64,000 nucleotides of DNA from an uncultured Mobiluncus sp. (lineage in GTDB: Bacteria; Actinomycetota; Actinomycetes; Actinomycetales; Actinomycetaceae), in contig NZ_CAMUES010000001.1 of assembly GCF_947087965.1 (NCBI RefSeq), positions 248,001 to 312,000 of the forward strand. The letters are read 5' to 3'. Position numbers and translations under genes: made by a program. The first letter of the stretch is position 1; each line of letters starts with the position of its first letter. Below the pieces are notes generated by a model. The model searched no databases. It saw nothing but the letters and a program-made list of their open reading frames with translations, and was not told where the DNA came from. Positions 25,849 through 35,708 of this stretch are shown one piece after another.

Positions 25849-27810
25849 CTAGATTGAGTTTTCCGCCGCGGACTGCGCGGTCTTCACAATGTGGGCGTCG
25901 AGAGTCTTTTTGGAGGGAACCCCAAACAGCAACAGCACGCCGAACAGCGACACCATGGTATAGAACCAGAACAAGCGGATAAATCCCTTATTGAGCTCCA
26001 GCTGGAACGTCGATTCGATAGTGTCCGCGTGAGCATCGATGTCCTGAAGGTAATCCTGGCGAGCTTGCTCCAGGGCTGGCGGCACGAAGCCCATCTGTTC
26101 CCTCATGGTGTTGCCTTGCTCATCGAACGTGTAGTTTGCCAGTTCTTTGGACCGCTCCACGATGTTGGTGACGTCCGCGCTCTTGAGGCGATTCATCAAC
26201 TCGTCAGGTACATTGGTCATGGAAAATCCGGGTTCAATTGTGTCCTGGGGCGGGGCAGAGAGCTGTGAACCATTGCCGGTGTTTACGGGCGGCATTTGGC
26301 CCATGCCAGAGTCTTGATTCCCGGTAGTCGGCATTCCGCCGGGGGTTGCGGGCATCGCGGCGGACATGGCAGACATATCAGGTTTTGGCATGACTTCCAT
26401 GACCTTCCCGGACAGGCCGCCCATAGCGGTGGCGAGCAGTCCGACCATGATTGCCGGAGCTAGGGTGGTAGCCAGAGACCGGGTCAAAGACAGAGTTGCC
26501 TGACCTGTGTTCGCGTCACGGCTGGGCACCAAGTGCAAAATCAGGTAGGTCAGGGGTGCGCCCATCAGGAACCCCAGCCCGAAGCCCATAACAAAGATGG
26601 ATACGGAAGTGGAGATGATTCCAGGATACGGAGAGGCCCAAAAAATCAGCAATAGACCGGACGAAGCACAAATAGTGACACCCAGACCAAGTACCGCTCG
26701 CGGACCACGCTTGTCCGTCAGTCGTCCAGATATTGGTGCTCCAAGTCCAGAAGCCAGACCGATGATGATTGTGGGATACCCCCCATCGCCGGTAGCCAGG
26801 CGCATAGAGTTTTCCGCAAACTGGGGAATGAACATGACGGTCATCATCAAGGTGCCAGCCACCATGCCGAGGAGCAAAGTGACCCCGACCGGGATATTCG
26901 CGAAATAATCAAAGTTGATTAAGGGGTCGTGGACGCGATGCTCGGTAACCCAGAACACTACGCCTGAAATCGCAAAGATTAGCAGGGAGACACGGACGTT
27001 GGCATCTTGGAAGGAATTGCTGATATCCGTGAAATCCAAGTGTTGGAACATCCACAAGAGGGCAGTGATGGTGACCACGATTAAGACAGTGCCGGGTATG
27101 TCTAAGCGACGGCCCTCTTCGGTGCGTTCGCGATCTAAGAACAGTGCTCCCAAAACTACCACAGCCAGGGCGATTGGCACGTTGATGTAAAAAATCCATT
27201 GCCAGTTGTCGGTACCAGCTATATCCATAATCAGTGAGCCGGCTGAACCCCCGATAACTGAGGCCACGCCGTAGACCATGCCTACCATGCCCAGAGCCAT
27301 CCCTCGCTTTGCCGGAGGAGCGATGGTACCGGCAGCGGCGGTGGCGACCGGCATCATACCGCCGCCGCCCACGGCTTGTACCACGCGGGAGGCCAGCAGC
27401 AAGCCGAACGATTGAAAGTCTTGGGCGAGCCCACATCCTAGTGAACCAATCCCAAATAGGGCGATAGCCAGCACATATACCGGCTTGCGCCCCAACACGT
27501 CGGCCAGTTTACCGATAACGGGGATAGCGATGGCGTAGGCCAGAGTATAAATCGTAAAGACCCAGACACCAGCCTGGTCGTCGACCCCCAAGCTGTTTTG
27601 AATGACGGTACGTGCCGGATTCACGATGCCCATGTCCAGAGCGCCCATGAAAATTCCTGCCAGGTACAGCGCCAGAATTAATCCCCAGTGTTCTGGCACG
27701 GTGTGTTCAAGCGAAGCCAAATCGTGGGGATTTTCGTTGCCATTTTGCGATTTTGCCTCACTGTGTGGTGTGGCAGTATCGGATTCATCAATGGTATTAG
27801 TCATTGTCAT
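25849..27810 (-). CDS. DHA2-family (EmrB/QacA-like) 14-TM drug efflux transporter
   Basis: Major-facilitator proton antiporter, 653 aa. N-terminal half has LDMGIVNPARTVIQ (the D-M-x-I-V-N-x-A motif of this group), GKLADVLGRKPVYVLAIALF (motif A), RVVQAVGGGGMMPVATA (motif B), and GPRAVLGLGVTI in the second half. It carries an unusual Met/Pro/Gly-rich insert (KPDMSAMSAAMPATPGGMPT onward, near residues 475-530) in a late loop. The gene lies downstream of a MarR gene in the same direction, and both share an operator-like motif, so it is probably de-repressed by a toxic ligand. Substrate unknown. Confidence 0.9.
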   Translation of the reverse strand: MTMTNTIDESDTATPHSEAKSQNGNENPHDLASLEHTVPEHWGLILALYLAGIFMGALDMGIVNPARTVIQNSLGVDDQAGVWVFTIYTLAYAIAIPVIGKLADVLGRKPVYVLAIALFGIGSLGCGLAQDFQSFGLLLASRVVQAVGGGGMMPVATAAAGTIAPPAKRGMALGMVGMVYGVASVIGGSAGSLIMDIAGTDNWQWIFYINVPIALAVVVLGALFLDRERTEEGRRLDIPGTVLIVVTITALLWMFQHLDFTDISNSFQDANVRVSLLIFAISGVVFWVTEHRVHDPLINFDYFANIPVGVTLLLGMVAGTLMMTVMFIPQFAENSMRLATGDGGYPTIIIGLASGLGAPISGRLTDKRGPRAVLGLGVTICASSGLLLIFWASPYPGIISTSVSIFVMGFGLGFLMGAPLTYLILHLVPSRDANTGQATLSLTRSLATTLAPAIMVGLLATAMGGLSGKVMEVMPKPDMSAMSAAMPATPGGMPTTGNQDSGMGQMPPVNTGNGSQLSAPPQDTIEPGFSMTNVPDELMNRLKSADVTNIVERSKELANYTFDEQGNTMREQMGFVPPALEQARQDYLQDIDAHADTIESTFQLELNKGFIRLFWFYTMVSLFGVLLLFGVPSKKTLDAHIVKTAQSAAENSI

Positions 27811-27819
27811 GAAGTTAAT

Positions 27820-27841
27820 TATATTGATAGTTAAGAAATTT
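27820..27841 (-). promoter_or_regulatory. MarR-type operator copy 1 (upstream of efflux gene)
   Basis: TATATTGATAGTTAAGAAATTT just upstream of the transporter start repeats, with few mismatches, the motif upstream of the marR gene (28421). Such duplication suggests co-regulation by the encoded MarR protein. Confidence 0.6.
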
Positions 27842-27889
27842 AATCAAATTTTAAGCTCGTTTCAATAGGTACGGTGACAAAGGTCGATT

Positions 27890-28411
27890 TCACTGGGGGT
27901 CTGGAGACTCTGAGGTACCCGATTGTGAGGTTTTTGTGTGGTGGGAATCGTCAATCTGGTCGATGAATTCCGCCAGCATTTCCGAGAACTGCCTGATTTC
28001 CTCGTTAGAACGGTTGGCAAAAACGCCACTGAGATCCTCGTTCACGGAACCGACAAAATTGTGCCCCAGCATGTCTCCAGATTCCGCGATGCGCAGCACG
28101 GCCCGGCGGCGATCTTCCAGGTCTGTCTGCCTGCTGATGTATCCCAGGTTGACCAAGCGGTCCACTAGATAGCTAGCGGCAGCGCGAGTAATGTGCAAAC
28201 CATCGGCGAGTTCCGAGGGGGACAGGGGCTTTCCGGCTATCTCGGAACGCCAAATCAGCAACAGACCATCGCCGTCCTTGCCGTGCATTCCCAAGTCGGC
28301 TGAGATATTGGCAATCAAATTGTTGGCGGAAAACACTAGGCGGTGGAACTCGTAAACCAGCTGTTCACTCAGAGCTGCGCGTTCCTTATCGACCCTATCA
28401 ACCTCACTCAT
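27890..28411 (-). CDS. MarR-family transcriptional regulator
   Basis: 173 aa. The winged helix is clear: LSPSELADGLHITRAAASYLVDRLVNLGYISRQTDLEDRRRAVLRI, with the DxR-R wing. It lies directly upstream of the efflux pump on the same strand. Probable ligand-responsive repressor of the pump and of itself. Low-complexity tail (SHHTKTSQSGTSESPDPQ). Confidence 0.92.
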   Translation of the reverse strand: MSEVDRVDKERAALSEQLVYEFHRLVFSANNLIANISADLGMHGKDGDGLLLIWRSEIAGKPLSPSELADGLHITRAAASYLVDRLVNLGYISRQTDLEDRRRAVLRIAESGDMLGHNFVGSVNEDLSGVFANRSNEEIRQFSEMLAEFIDQIDDSHHTKTSQSGTSESPDPQ

Positions 28412-28420
28412 GCTATTCAG

Positions 28421-28447
28421 TATATTGACAGTTAAGCGATTTTAACT
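28421..28447 (-). promoter_or_regulatory. MarR-type operator copy 2 (upstream of marR)
   Basis: TATATTGACAGTTAAGCGAT begins the copy; it contains the inverted repeat AGTTAA-6 bp-TTAACT (28430-28447) and lies 10-36 bp upstream of the marR start, where a bound repressor would block transcription. Confidence 0.6.
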
Positions 28448-28454
28448 AAAGAAG

Positions 28455-29642
28455 CTAAATCAGACGTACGACTTGGCGGGCAATCGCCAACTCCTCGTTG
28501 GTGGGTACGACCAGCACTAGCACTTTTGAATCATCGCTAGAGATACGCCAGATAGCTTTGGAACGGTCACGATTTTCATTCCGTTCGCGGTCAATCTTTA
28601 CCCCGATGAACTCGAGTTTTTCGCACAAGCGCCGCCGGATGCGGTCATCGTTTTCGCCAATGCCGGCGGTGAAAGTCAGCACGTCCAAGCCGCCCAGCTC
28701 AAAAGTGTAGGCGCCGATGTACTTCAGCAAGCGCTGCTGATAAGTCTGGAGGGCCAGCAGAGCGTCGGAATCGCCCTCGTCACGGCGTTTCCAGACATCA
28801 CGCATATCGTTGTCGCCGCACATGCCTTTCATGCCGGATTCCTTGTTGAACAGGGTGTCAATGTCATCTACGCTCATTCCTTTGCGTAGCAGGTGGAACA
28901 CCACAGCCGGGTCGATGTCGCCGGTACGAGTGCCCATGACCAAGCCTTCCAGGGGCGTCAACCCCATCGAGGTGTCCATCGGTAGCCGGCCAAGTTCCGC
29001 GCAGGCGGACGCGCCATTTCCCAGATGTAGGGTAATTTGTTTCACGGTGTCATCGCCCAGGTAGTCGCAGACCTTGTTGGCTACGAATTCGTGAGAAGTC
29101 CCGTGGGCACCGTAGCGGCGGATGTGGTAGTCATGCGCTACCTGCTTATTGAGGGCGTAGCTACGGGCTTTCTCGGGCAGGCCGGCAAAGTAGGCGGTAT
29201 CAAAAACGGCCACGTGTGGCAGGTCAGGCCACAGCTCCATGGCGGTGTTGATGCCAATGAGGTGCGCTGGGTTGTGCAGCGGCGCCAAGTCACACAGTTC
29301 CTCAATCTTGGCTCGCACCTCATCGTTCACGATGGCCGGTCCCTTGAAATGCCAGCCACCCTGGACGATACGGTGACCAAAACCGGACAAATCCACGTGC
29401 TGCAAGTCAGGTCCGTGGGTCGCGAACATCTCGATAATCCTGGTCAGGGCTTCCTTATGGGTCGGAAGAGGGAGAGCCTCGCTGAACTTGTCCGCGTGGA
29501 CTTCGTGAGTAACTTCCCCCCGGTCGGTGCCGATACGTTCCGCTTGACCCTTGGCCAGGACGTCACCGCTGACAGGTTCGATTAGCTGGTACTTCAGTGA
29601 GGAAGATCCGGAGTTAATTACAAAGATGGTTTGATGGCGCAT
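28455..29642 (-). CDS. ackA: Acetate kinase
   Basis: Converts acetyl phosphate plus ADP to acetate plus ATP, the last step of acetate fermentation. FVINSGSSSLKYQLI, GHRIVQGGWHF, DTAYFAGLPEKARSYALN, YGAHGTSHEFVANKV, HLGNGASACA and TAGIGENDDRIRR are all standard. 395 aa. Second gene of the pta-ackA operon. Confidence 0.97.
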   Translation of the reverse strand: MRHQTIFVINSGSSSLKYQLIEPVSGDVLAKGQAERIGTDRGEVTHEVHADKFSEALPLPTHKEALTRIIEMFATHGPDLQHVDLSGFGHRIVQGGWHFKGPAIVNDEVRAKIEELCDLAPLHNPAHLIGINTAMELWPDLPHVAVFDTAYFAGLPEKARSYALNKQVAHDYHIRRYGAHGTSHEFVANKVCDYLGDDTVKQITLHLGNGASACAELGRLPMDTSMGLTPLEGLVMGTRTGDIDPAVVFHLLRKGMSVDDIDTLFNKESGMKGMCGDNDMRDVWKRRDEGDSDALLALQTYQQRLLKYIGAYTFELGGLDVLTFTAGIGENDDRIRRRLCEKLEFIGVKIDRERNENRDRSKAIWRISSDDSKVLVLVVPTNEELAIARQVVRLI

Positions 29643-29700
29643 GGTGATTGTTCCTTCTTCTTTTCACAAGGGCGGCCGCGGGGGTGCTCCCCTCGGGAGT

Positions 29701-30702
29701 CTACCCTTGGGCTTGGATAGCGGTAATGATGATGGTGTTGATGATGTCGTCCACGGTGGCTCCGCGCGACAAGTCGTTGACCGGGGCGTTTAGCCCTTGC
29801 AAGATGGGTCCTACCGCCAGTGCGCCACTGGTGCGCTGCACTGCTTTGTAGGTAATGTTTCCGGCATTTAAATCGGGGAAGATGAACGTGTTTGCGTGTC
29901 CGGCAACGGGGGATTGGGGAGCTTTCTGGGCAGCCACGGACTCGACTACCGCGGCATCGAACTGGAGCGGACCGTCAATAGCTACGTCCGGGGCGGCTGC
30001 CTGGGCTTTCGCGGTGGCATCCCTGACCAGATCAACCAGTGGACCAGAGCCGGAGTCAATCGTGGAATAGGACAGCATGGCAACTTTCGGTTCCAAGCCA
30101 AACTGAGCCGCGGTCTGGGCCGAAACAACCGCGATGTCCGCCAGCTGCGCTGCGTCCGGGGAAATCGTGACTGCGCAATCCGAATACACGTCACAGTGGT
30201 CATCGAAAACCATCAGGAAAGCTCCCGAGACCAATTTCACTCCCGGCTGGGTCTTAATGACTTGCAGCGCGGGTCGAATGGTGTGGGCGGTGGTGTGAGC
30301 CGCTCCAGAGACCATTCCGTCGGCATCGCCGCAGACAATCATCATGGTGCCAAAGAAAGAAATATCTTTCAAAGTTTCCTTTGCCTTGGCTTCGTCCATG
30401 CCCTTGTGTGTGCGCAGTTCCACCAGTTTGGCGGTGTAACGGGCCAGCTTTTCAGCATCGTCGAGGGAGACGATTTCGGCCGCGGAGAGATCCAACCCGA
30501 GAGCGGAGGCTCTAGCCTGGATGGTGGCCTGGTCTCCCAGCAGAACCAAGTCAGCGACGCCCTTCTGGAGGATGTCTGCGGCAGCTTTTAAGATGCGTTC
30601 ATCGTCAGATTCTGGCAGCACGATTCGTTTCCGGCTTAAAGCAGCTTTTTTAGCCAGTTCGTTGAGGAATGAGGTTTTGAAATCGCTCATGTCCAGCTCC
30701 AA
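29701..30702 (-). CDS. pta: Phosphate acetyltransferase
   Basis: Makes acetyl phosphate from acetyl-CoA. Short catalytic-domain-only form (333 aa): RKRIVLPESDDERIL, GDADGMVSGAAHTTAHTIRP, SGAFLMVFDDHCDVYSDCAV, LSYSTIDSGSGP, and the C-terminal ANTFIFPDLNAGNITYKAVQ. It lacks the N-terminal regulatory domains of long Pta forms. ackA begins 59 bp downstream. The 192-bp gap to the divergent GH112 gene must contain promoters for both directions; I see no clear hexamers. Confidence 0.96.
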   Translation of the reverse strand: MELDMSDFKTSFLNELAKKAALSRKRIVLPESDDERILKAAADILQKGVADLVLLGDQATIQARASALGLDLSAAEIVSLDDAEKLARYTAKLVELRTHKGMDEAKAKETLKDISFFGTMMIVCGDADGMVSGAAHTTAHTIRPALQVIKTQPGVKLVSGAFLMVFDDHCDVYSDCAVTISPDAAQLADIAVVSAQTAAQFGLEPKVAMLSYSTIDSGSGPLVDLVRDATAKAQAAAPDVAIDGPLQFDAAVVESVAAQKAPQSPVAGHANTFIFPDLNAGNITYKAVQRTSGALAVGPILQGLNAPVNDLSRGATVDDIINTIIITAIQAQG

Positions 30703-30894
30703 TTCTTCGGTCAGGGTCCTGAAACCCCCGATGGGAATAGACTAACTTTAACGATAATCCTACTAATGTTTTTCCTAGACAGATTTAGCACCGCTATCGG
30801 TAATCCTCTGAAAGCTCGACCGGCGTGCAGTGTTGAGGTGTAGCCTTAGTAAAAATTTCACTTAGCGAGATGACAATTTCAGAAAGGAAGCCGT

Positions 30895-33147
30895 ATGTCC
30901 GGTCGAGTTACTCTTCCCATCGAAAACGGAATGGATGATGAAATCCGTCAGATAGCCAGGCTTTGGGGGGCTGATGCAGTACGTAACTCGGACGGAACCA
31001 AGTTGCCCCCCATAACTTCTGAACTGGGGGCAAAAATATACGAAACTTATTTCGTGGGGCGCGGAGACAATGATTGGGCTCATGCCCATTCCCAGGATAG
31101 GCCACAAATTTTCCTGATGAGTCAACGTTGCCCCGCATTAGGTGATGAACCGCTTCGTATCTCAGTCATGGATGGTTACCTGGATAAACAGGTTGAGCCG
31201 GATGTTCAAGCTGACCTCCAGCGTTACTGGCAGGTGATTGATCGCACCACCGGGGAAACCCTCCCTTCTGAAAAATGGAGTCTGGCAGGAAGGGGAGCAG
31301 ACACTCAGGTGTGCATTGCAAAACCCGCAGTTGGACACGTTTATACGGTAGACTTCCTGGCTTGGCAAAACTGGGATCCGGTGCAAATGTATAACTACAT
31401 CACGAATCACTGGGAGGACGATCCTCAGCGGATTCGCGAACAACCTTATGACATTCGTAATCCCGAAACTTGGGACTATGCCCAAGCCCACATGGATAAA
31501 TGGTTAAAGGATCATCCGCACGTGGATGTGGTGAGATTTACGACCTTTTTCTATCAGTTCACCTTGGTCTTTAACAATCGAGAAAAAGAAAAAATGGTCG
31601 ACTGGTTTGGCTATCTCGGATCTGTATCAAAGCTAGCGTTGGCTGAGTTTGAAGCGAAATATGGGTATGCATTGACCCCGGAGGATTTCGTTGACGAGGG
31701 TTACTATAACTCTCCTTTCCGGCTCCCTAGCTTACAGTTCCTCAATTGGATGGAGTTTTTAGGTGAATTCGTTACGGAGCGGGCGCGCATTATGGTGGAT
31801 AAAGCCCATCAGTACGGTAAAGAAGCCATGATGTTTCTGGGTGATCACTGGATTGGAACTGAACCCTATGGTGATGATTTTCCTTCTATAGGTTTGGATG
31901 CTGTCGTCGGCTCGGTTGGTTCAGCTGCAACGTGTCGGATGATTTCTGACATTCCAGGGGTTAAATACCATGAGGGTCGTTTCCTGCCATATTTTTTCCC
32001 GGATGTGTTTTTTGAGGGAGCTGACCCGGTTCCCGAGCTCGAGGCTCGTTGGTCCCAGGCTCGTCGCGCGATTGTGCGCAATCCTTTAGATCGGATGGGA
32101 TACGGAGGCTACCTGTCTCTGCCTGTGAAATTTCCCAAGTTTGTCCAGAGAGTCTCAGAAATCACAGATGAATTCCGTTCTCTTCATGAAGTAAGTGGGG
32201 GCGCGAAACCCGCAGTGTCCACAATTAAAGTAGCGATATTAAATGCTTGGGGGAAAAAGCGTTCCTGGATGACCTCGATGGTGGCTCATGCCAAGCCGTA
32301 TTTCCAAACTTATGCCTACGAAGGCGTGCTGGAATCACTGGCAGGACTGCCGTTCACAGTGAGTTTCATTAACTTTGACGATGTGTCGCGCGGAGCCCTC
32401 GCGGATGTCGATGTGCTCATCAATGCCGGTCAGGCAAACACGGCATTTTCTGGTGGAGATTTTTGGGCACAACCGGGTATTTCTGCGCGAATTCGCGAAT
32501 TTGTCGCTGCAGGAGGGGGATTTATCGGCGTCGGCGAACCAACCGCCTGTTTCGTGCCGGGGAGTGGGACATTTTTTCAATTGAGTGACATTCTTGGTGT
32601 AGACAAGGAAGTTGGTTGGACTCTTTCTACAGATCGGTATGTTGATGTTGCGGAGACTCACTTTATTATTGAGGGATTTGACGTTTTGGAACAACGCAGC
32701 CGGGGCAGAGGCTTAAAGGAGATTAACGTCCTCGAAGTGGAGTCGCAGCCTCAACCCGGGCGGGAACAAGCGTTGCTCGATATTGGTCCCGGAGTGGGGA
32801 GCATCGTTCCGACAGGTGCCCAAATACTGCAATTTATCGATGGTTCGGTTGACTTGAGTGCACACGACTATGGCAAAGGTAGGGCAGTCTACTTCGCCGG
32901 GTTGCCTTATAGTAGTGTGAACTCGCGGTTACTGCATCGTGCAATTTATTGGGCAGGTCACGCAGAGGAACGTATTGCTGAAAATTACTTTGCGGACAGA
33001 CCAGAGGTAGAAGTGGCTTTCTATCCTGAGGTTCACAAGGTTTTCGTGTATAACAACTCGAACGCTGCATGGACTGTCAATGTGATGGGGCCGAAACCTT
33101 TCCAAGTCGCTTTAGGAGCGCGGGAATCCCGTTGGAAAACCGTCTGA
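30895..33147 (+). CDS. lnpA: GH112 1,3-beta-galactosyl-N-acetylhexosamine phosphorylase
   Basis: Phosphorolyses galacto-N-biose (from mucin) and lacto-N-biose (from milk glycans) to galactose-1-phosphate and HexNAc inside the cell. The catalytic acid sits in FLGDHWIGTEPYG (Asp317, matching the known Asp313 of the bifidobacterial enzyme), and the GH112 barrel is recognisable throughout (RFTTFFYQFTLVFNN; HEGRFLPYFFPDVFFEG). A Rossmann-like C-terminal domain (GGGFIGVGEPTACFVPG) is also typical. 750 aa is the usual length. No signal peptide. First gene of the disaccharide operon. Confidence 0.93.
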   Translation: MSGRVTLPIENGMDDEIRQIARLWGADAVRNSDGTKLPPITSELGAKIYETYFVGRGDNDWAHAHSQDRPQIFLMSQRCPALGDEPLRISVMDGYLDKQVEPDVQADLQRYWQVIDRTTGETLPSEKWSLAGRGADTQVCIAKPAVGHVYTVDFLAWQNWDPVQMYNYITNHWEDDPQRIREQPYDIRNPETWDYAQAHMDKWLKDHPHVDVVRFTTFFYQFTLVFNNREKEKMVDWFGYLGSVSKLALAEFEAKYGYALTPEDFVDEGYYNSPFRLPSLQFLNWMEFLGEFVTERARIMVDKAHQYGKEAMMFLGDHWIGTEPYGDDFPSIGLDAVVGSVGSAATCRMISDIPGVKYHEGRFLPYFFPDVFFEGADPVPELEARWSQARRAIVRNPLDRMGYGGYLSLPVKFPKFVQRVSEITDEFRSLHEVSGGAKPAVSTIKVAILNAWGKKRSWMTSMVAHAKPYFQTYAYEGVLESLAGLPFTVSFINFDDVSRGALADVDVLINAGQANTAFSGGDFWAQPGISARIREFVAAGGGFIGVGEPTACFVPGSGTFFQLSDILGVDKEVGWTLSTDRYVDVAETHFIIEGFDVLEQRSRGRGLKEINVLEVESQPQPGREQALLDIGPGVGSIVPTGAQILQFIDGSVDLSAHDYGKGRAVYFAGLPYSSVNSRLLHRAIYWAGHAEERIAENYFADRPEVEVAFYPEVHKVFVYNNSNAAWTVNVMGPKPFQVALGARESRWKTV

Positions 33148-33249
33148 ATTAATTTAGGAAACCCTCCCCAAGGAGGAAAAACTGTGGTTGTATTAAAGTG
33201 TGGTTTCCTTGAACCATGCTCCAAGATAACCGAGGAAGGTAGATTAAAT

Positions 33250-34572
33250 ATGCAATTAACGTCTAAACTGCGTTTTGCTGTGATTTTTGCTGGTGCTGGA
33301 GCGCTAGCTTTGACCGGCTTGACCGCGTGCTCATCCGGAGGGGATACCAAGGGGGGAGATACGGGTGCTTCTGGCAAACCGGTGACGATTAAATACCTGC
33401 ACCGTCTACCTGACGGAGAAGGCATGACAAAAGTCGATGACGTGGTCGCCCAATGGAATAAAGAAAACCCAGATATTCAGGTCGAAGCTGTGAAATTTGA
33501 CGGTAAGGCTCAAGAACTGATTAAGAAGCTGGAGACTGACGTTAAAGCTGGTACGGCACCGTGTTTGGCTCAGGTTGGCTATGCAGATTTGGCTGAAGTT
33601 TATGTAAAACAGCTGGTAGAGGATGTTTCTGGGGAAATTAGCAACTACCGTGATCAGTTTGCTGCTGGGCCTCTGGACTCTATGAGTATCGATGGCAAGT
33701 ACTTTGGTCTACCTCAGGATACCGGTCCTCTGGTGTACTACTACAACAAGGCAGCCTTCGATGAACTTGGCCTGACTGTTCCCACTACAGCTGACGAATT
33801 TGTCGAGACTGCCAAGAAAGCAGCCGAAAAAGGCAAGTTTATTGTGGACTTCCAGACCGATGAGGCCGGTAATATGCTTCCAGCACTGAGCGCTGCTGCT
33901 GGCGATCAGTGGTTCACGATTGAGGGTGATGCTTGGAAGATTGATACCGCTGGAGCTGGCTCTACTAAGGTGGCCGACTTCTGGCAGAAACTACTTGACG
34001 CGAAAGCAACAGCTACAGTGCAGCGTTGGGATGAAGAATCCTGGAAGGCAGCTTTGAATAGCAACCTGATTGGCACAATTGGGGCAGCGTGGGAAGCTCC
34101 GCTGTTGGCTGGTGACATGGCTGGCACTCCTAACGAGGGCAAGTGGGCGGTAGCTCAGCTTCCGAAATTTGGGGATGAGGCTGCTTCCGGTCCCGATGGT
34201 GGTTCCGGTGTGGCTGTTGTCAAGGGATGCGCTGCTCCGGCAGAAGCCATGAAGTTCAATGCTTGGTTCAACACACAGATTGATGCTCTGGTTTCTCAGG
34301 GTCTGGTGGTCGCTGCCAAGGGTACTATGACTACTCCCGAGAAGGTTTCTGCATTCTATGGAGGTCAGGATGTGTTTGCAGAACTGGCCAAAGCTAATAG
34401 CGCGATGAAGCCCTTCACCTACATTCCGGGTTGGTCAGCAGTACAGGCAAACGCTGAAGTTGCTGCGAAGGCTGCGGATGGTTCCGGTAAAGTGGCTGAT
34501 ATTTTCAGCTGGAACGCGGATACCGCCAAGTCTACGTTGAGCAATCTAGATTTGAAGGTTTCTGAAAAGTAG
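33250..34572 (+). CDS. Sugar ABC transporter substrate-binding lipoprotein
   Basis: Extracellular solute-binding lipoprotein of the CUT1 type (440 aa). Lipobox GLTAC gives Cys27 after a hydrophobic signal. It follows the GH112 gene and precedes two permeases, so its most likely ligand is galacto-N-biose/lacto-N-biose, as for the bifidobacterial GltA. ATG 33250 with AAGG upstream; the in-frame GTG at 33184 would put a non-signal stretch before the lipoprotein leader. Confidence 0.9.
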   Translation: MQLTSKLRFAVIFAGAGALALTGLTACSSGGDTKGGDTGASGKPVTIKYLHRLPDGEGMTKVDDVVAQWNKENPDIQVEAVKFDGKAQELIKKLETDVKAGTAPCLAQVGYADLAEVYVKQLVEDVSGEISNYRDQFAAGPLDSMSIDGKYFGLPQDTGPLVYYYNKAAFDELGLTVPTTADEFVETAKKAAEKGKFIVDFQTDEAGNMLPALSAAAGDQWFTIEGDAWKIDTAGAGSTKVADFWQKLLDAKATATVQRWDEESWKAALNSNLIGTIGAAWEAPLLAGDMAGTPNEGKWAVAQLPKFGDEAASGPDGGSGVAVVKGCAAPAEAMKFNAWFNTQIDALVSQGLVVAAKGTMTTPEKVSAFYGGQDVFAELAKANSAMKPFTYIPGWSAVQANAEVAAKAADGSGKVADIFSWNADTAKSTLSNLDLKVSEK

Positions 34573-34609
34573 CGTGTTTTGTTCCTTACGGGACAACAGC
34601 GAAAACGTT

Positions 34610-34659
34610 GAGTCATGGGTGTTCACTGAGCAATTAGTTTCAGCGAACACCCATGACTC
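34610..34659 (+). promoter_or_regulatory. Perfect stem-loop between the binding-protein and permease genes
   Basis: 15-bp perfect arms GAGTCATGGGTGTTC / GAACACCCATGACTC around a 20-base loop, without a T-run. A stem here probably stabilises the 3' end of the binding-protein mRNA and raises its level above that of the permeases, a known arrangement in sugar ABC operons. Confidence 0.65.
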
Positions 34660-34688
34660 CATTTGAACCAAATTGATGGGGAACCAGA

Positions 34689-35708
34689 ATGGAAAAACAA
34701 GTTGAGGAAGCAACGCCGGCGCAGCTGGTGAGTTCGGAAAAACAATCATCTTCGTCTCAAGAGTCTCAGAGTAATGGTAAAACGAGGCGAAGGACATCGC
34801 CGCAGGCAAAAATTCAAATTCGCGCGGGTTGGGCTTTTTTGGCTCCTTTTGTAATTTTATTTGTTCTGGTATTCCTGGTTCCCATTTTTGTATCGATATA
34901 CTCTAGTTTTTTCCAGCTTAAGACAACTGGTGGGGGCGCGTATGGTGGGGGCGAGTCTGCTAACGTATTTGTAGGACTACAGAACTATCAATACGTCATT
35001 ACCTCACATGATTTTTGGATGGGAATCGGTCGCGTAATTCTCTATACGTGTTTTCAAGTTCCGGTAATGATTATCGCTGCTTTAGTTTTGGCGCTAGTGC
35101 TTGATTCATTCCTAGTAAGACATGCGACGATATATCGATTAGGATATTTCCTGCCTTTCGCCATCCCCGGTGTTGTGGCGGCGATGATATGGCTTTACTT
35201 GTATAATGCGGAGGTTTCTCCCCTGGTAAAGGGCTTAGCTGCGATGGGAATTAACGTCAATTTTCTGAGCCGGAACGTCGTGTTAGCTTCTATGGCAAAC
35301 ATGACGACATGGACCTATACCGGATACAATATGCTGATTTTTTTGGCAGCGCTTCAAGCTATTCCTCCGGAACTGTCCGAAGCGGCGCGTATTGATGGCG
35401 CTAACGGACTACAAATCATGACTCGAATTAAGATGCCTCTGCTGCGACCAGCGGCACTGTTGGCGGTATTGCTGTCTATTGTGGGTACTATACAGCTATT
35501 CAACGAGCCAACGGTGATTAGCTCGACTCAAACGTGGATGGGCAAAGCCTATACACCCATGATGATGGCATATAACACCACTATGGGATCTTTAACTCCC
35601 AGCGGTGACGGCCCTGGCTCTGCGGTGGCAATCGTCATGGCGCTCATTGCCGGTGTATTGGCAGTGGGATATTTCTTTGTTGATCGAAAGGTAGGCGGAA
35701 ATGACTAA
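34689..35708 (+). CDS. Sugar ABC transporter permease (MalF-like)
   Basis: Inner-membrane permease with six or seven helices (FLAPFVILFVLVFLVPIFVS first) and the EAA loop EAARIDGANGLQIMTRIKMP that docks the ATPase. 339 aa. The N-terminal 45 residues are polar and Ser/Gln-rich. No ATPase gene is in the operon; CUT1 systems of actinobacteria often share one elsewhere. It overlaps the next permease by 8 bp. Confidence 0.93.
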   Translation: MEKQVEEATPAQLVSSEKQSSSSQESQSNGKTRRRTSPQAKIQIRAGWAFLAPFVILFVLVFLVPIFVSIYSSFFQLKTTGGGAYGGGESANVFVGLQNYQYVITSHDFWMGIGRVILYTCFQVPVMIIAALVLALVLDSFLVRHATIYRLGYFLPFAIPGVVAAMIWLYLYNAEVSPLVKGLAAMGINVNFLSRNVVLASMANMTTWTYTGYNMLIFLAALQAIPPELSEAARIDGANGLQIMTRIKMPLLRPAALLAVLLSIVGTIQLFNEPTVISSTQTWMGKAYTPMMMAYNTTMGSLTPSGDGPGSAVAIVMALIAGVLAVGYFFVDRKVGGND

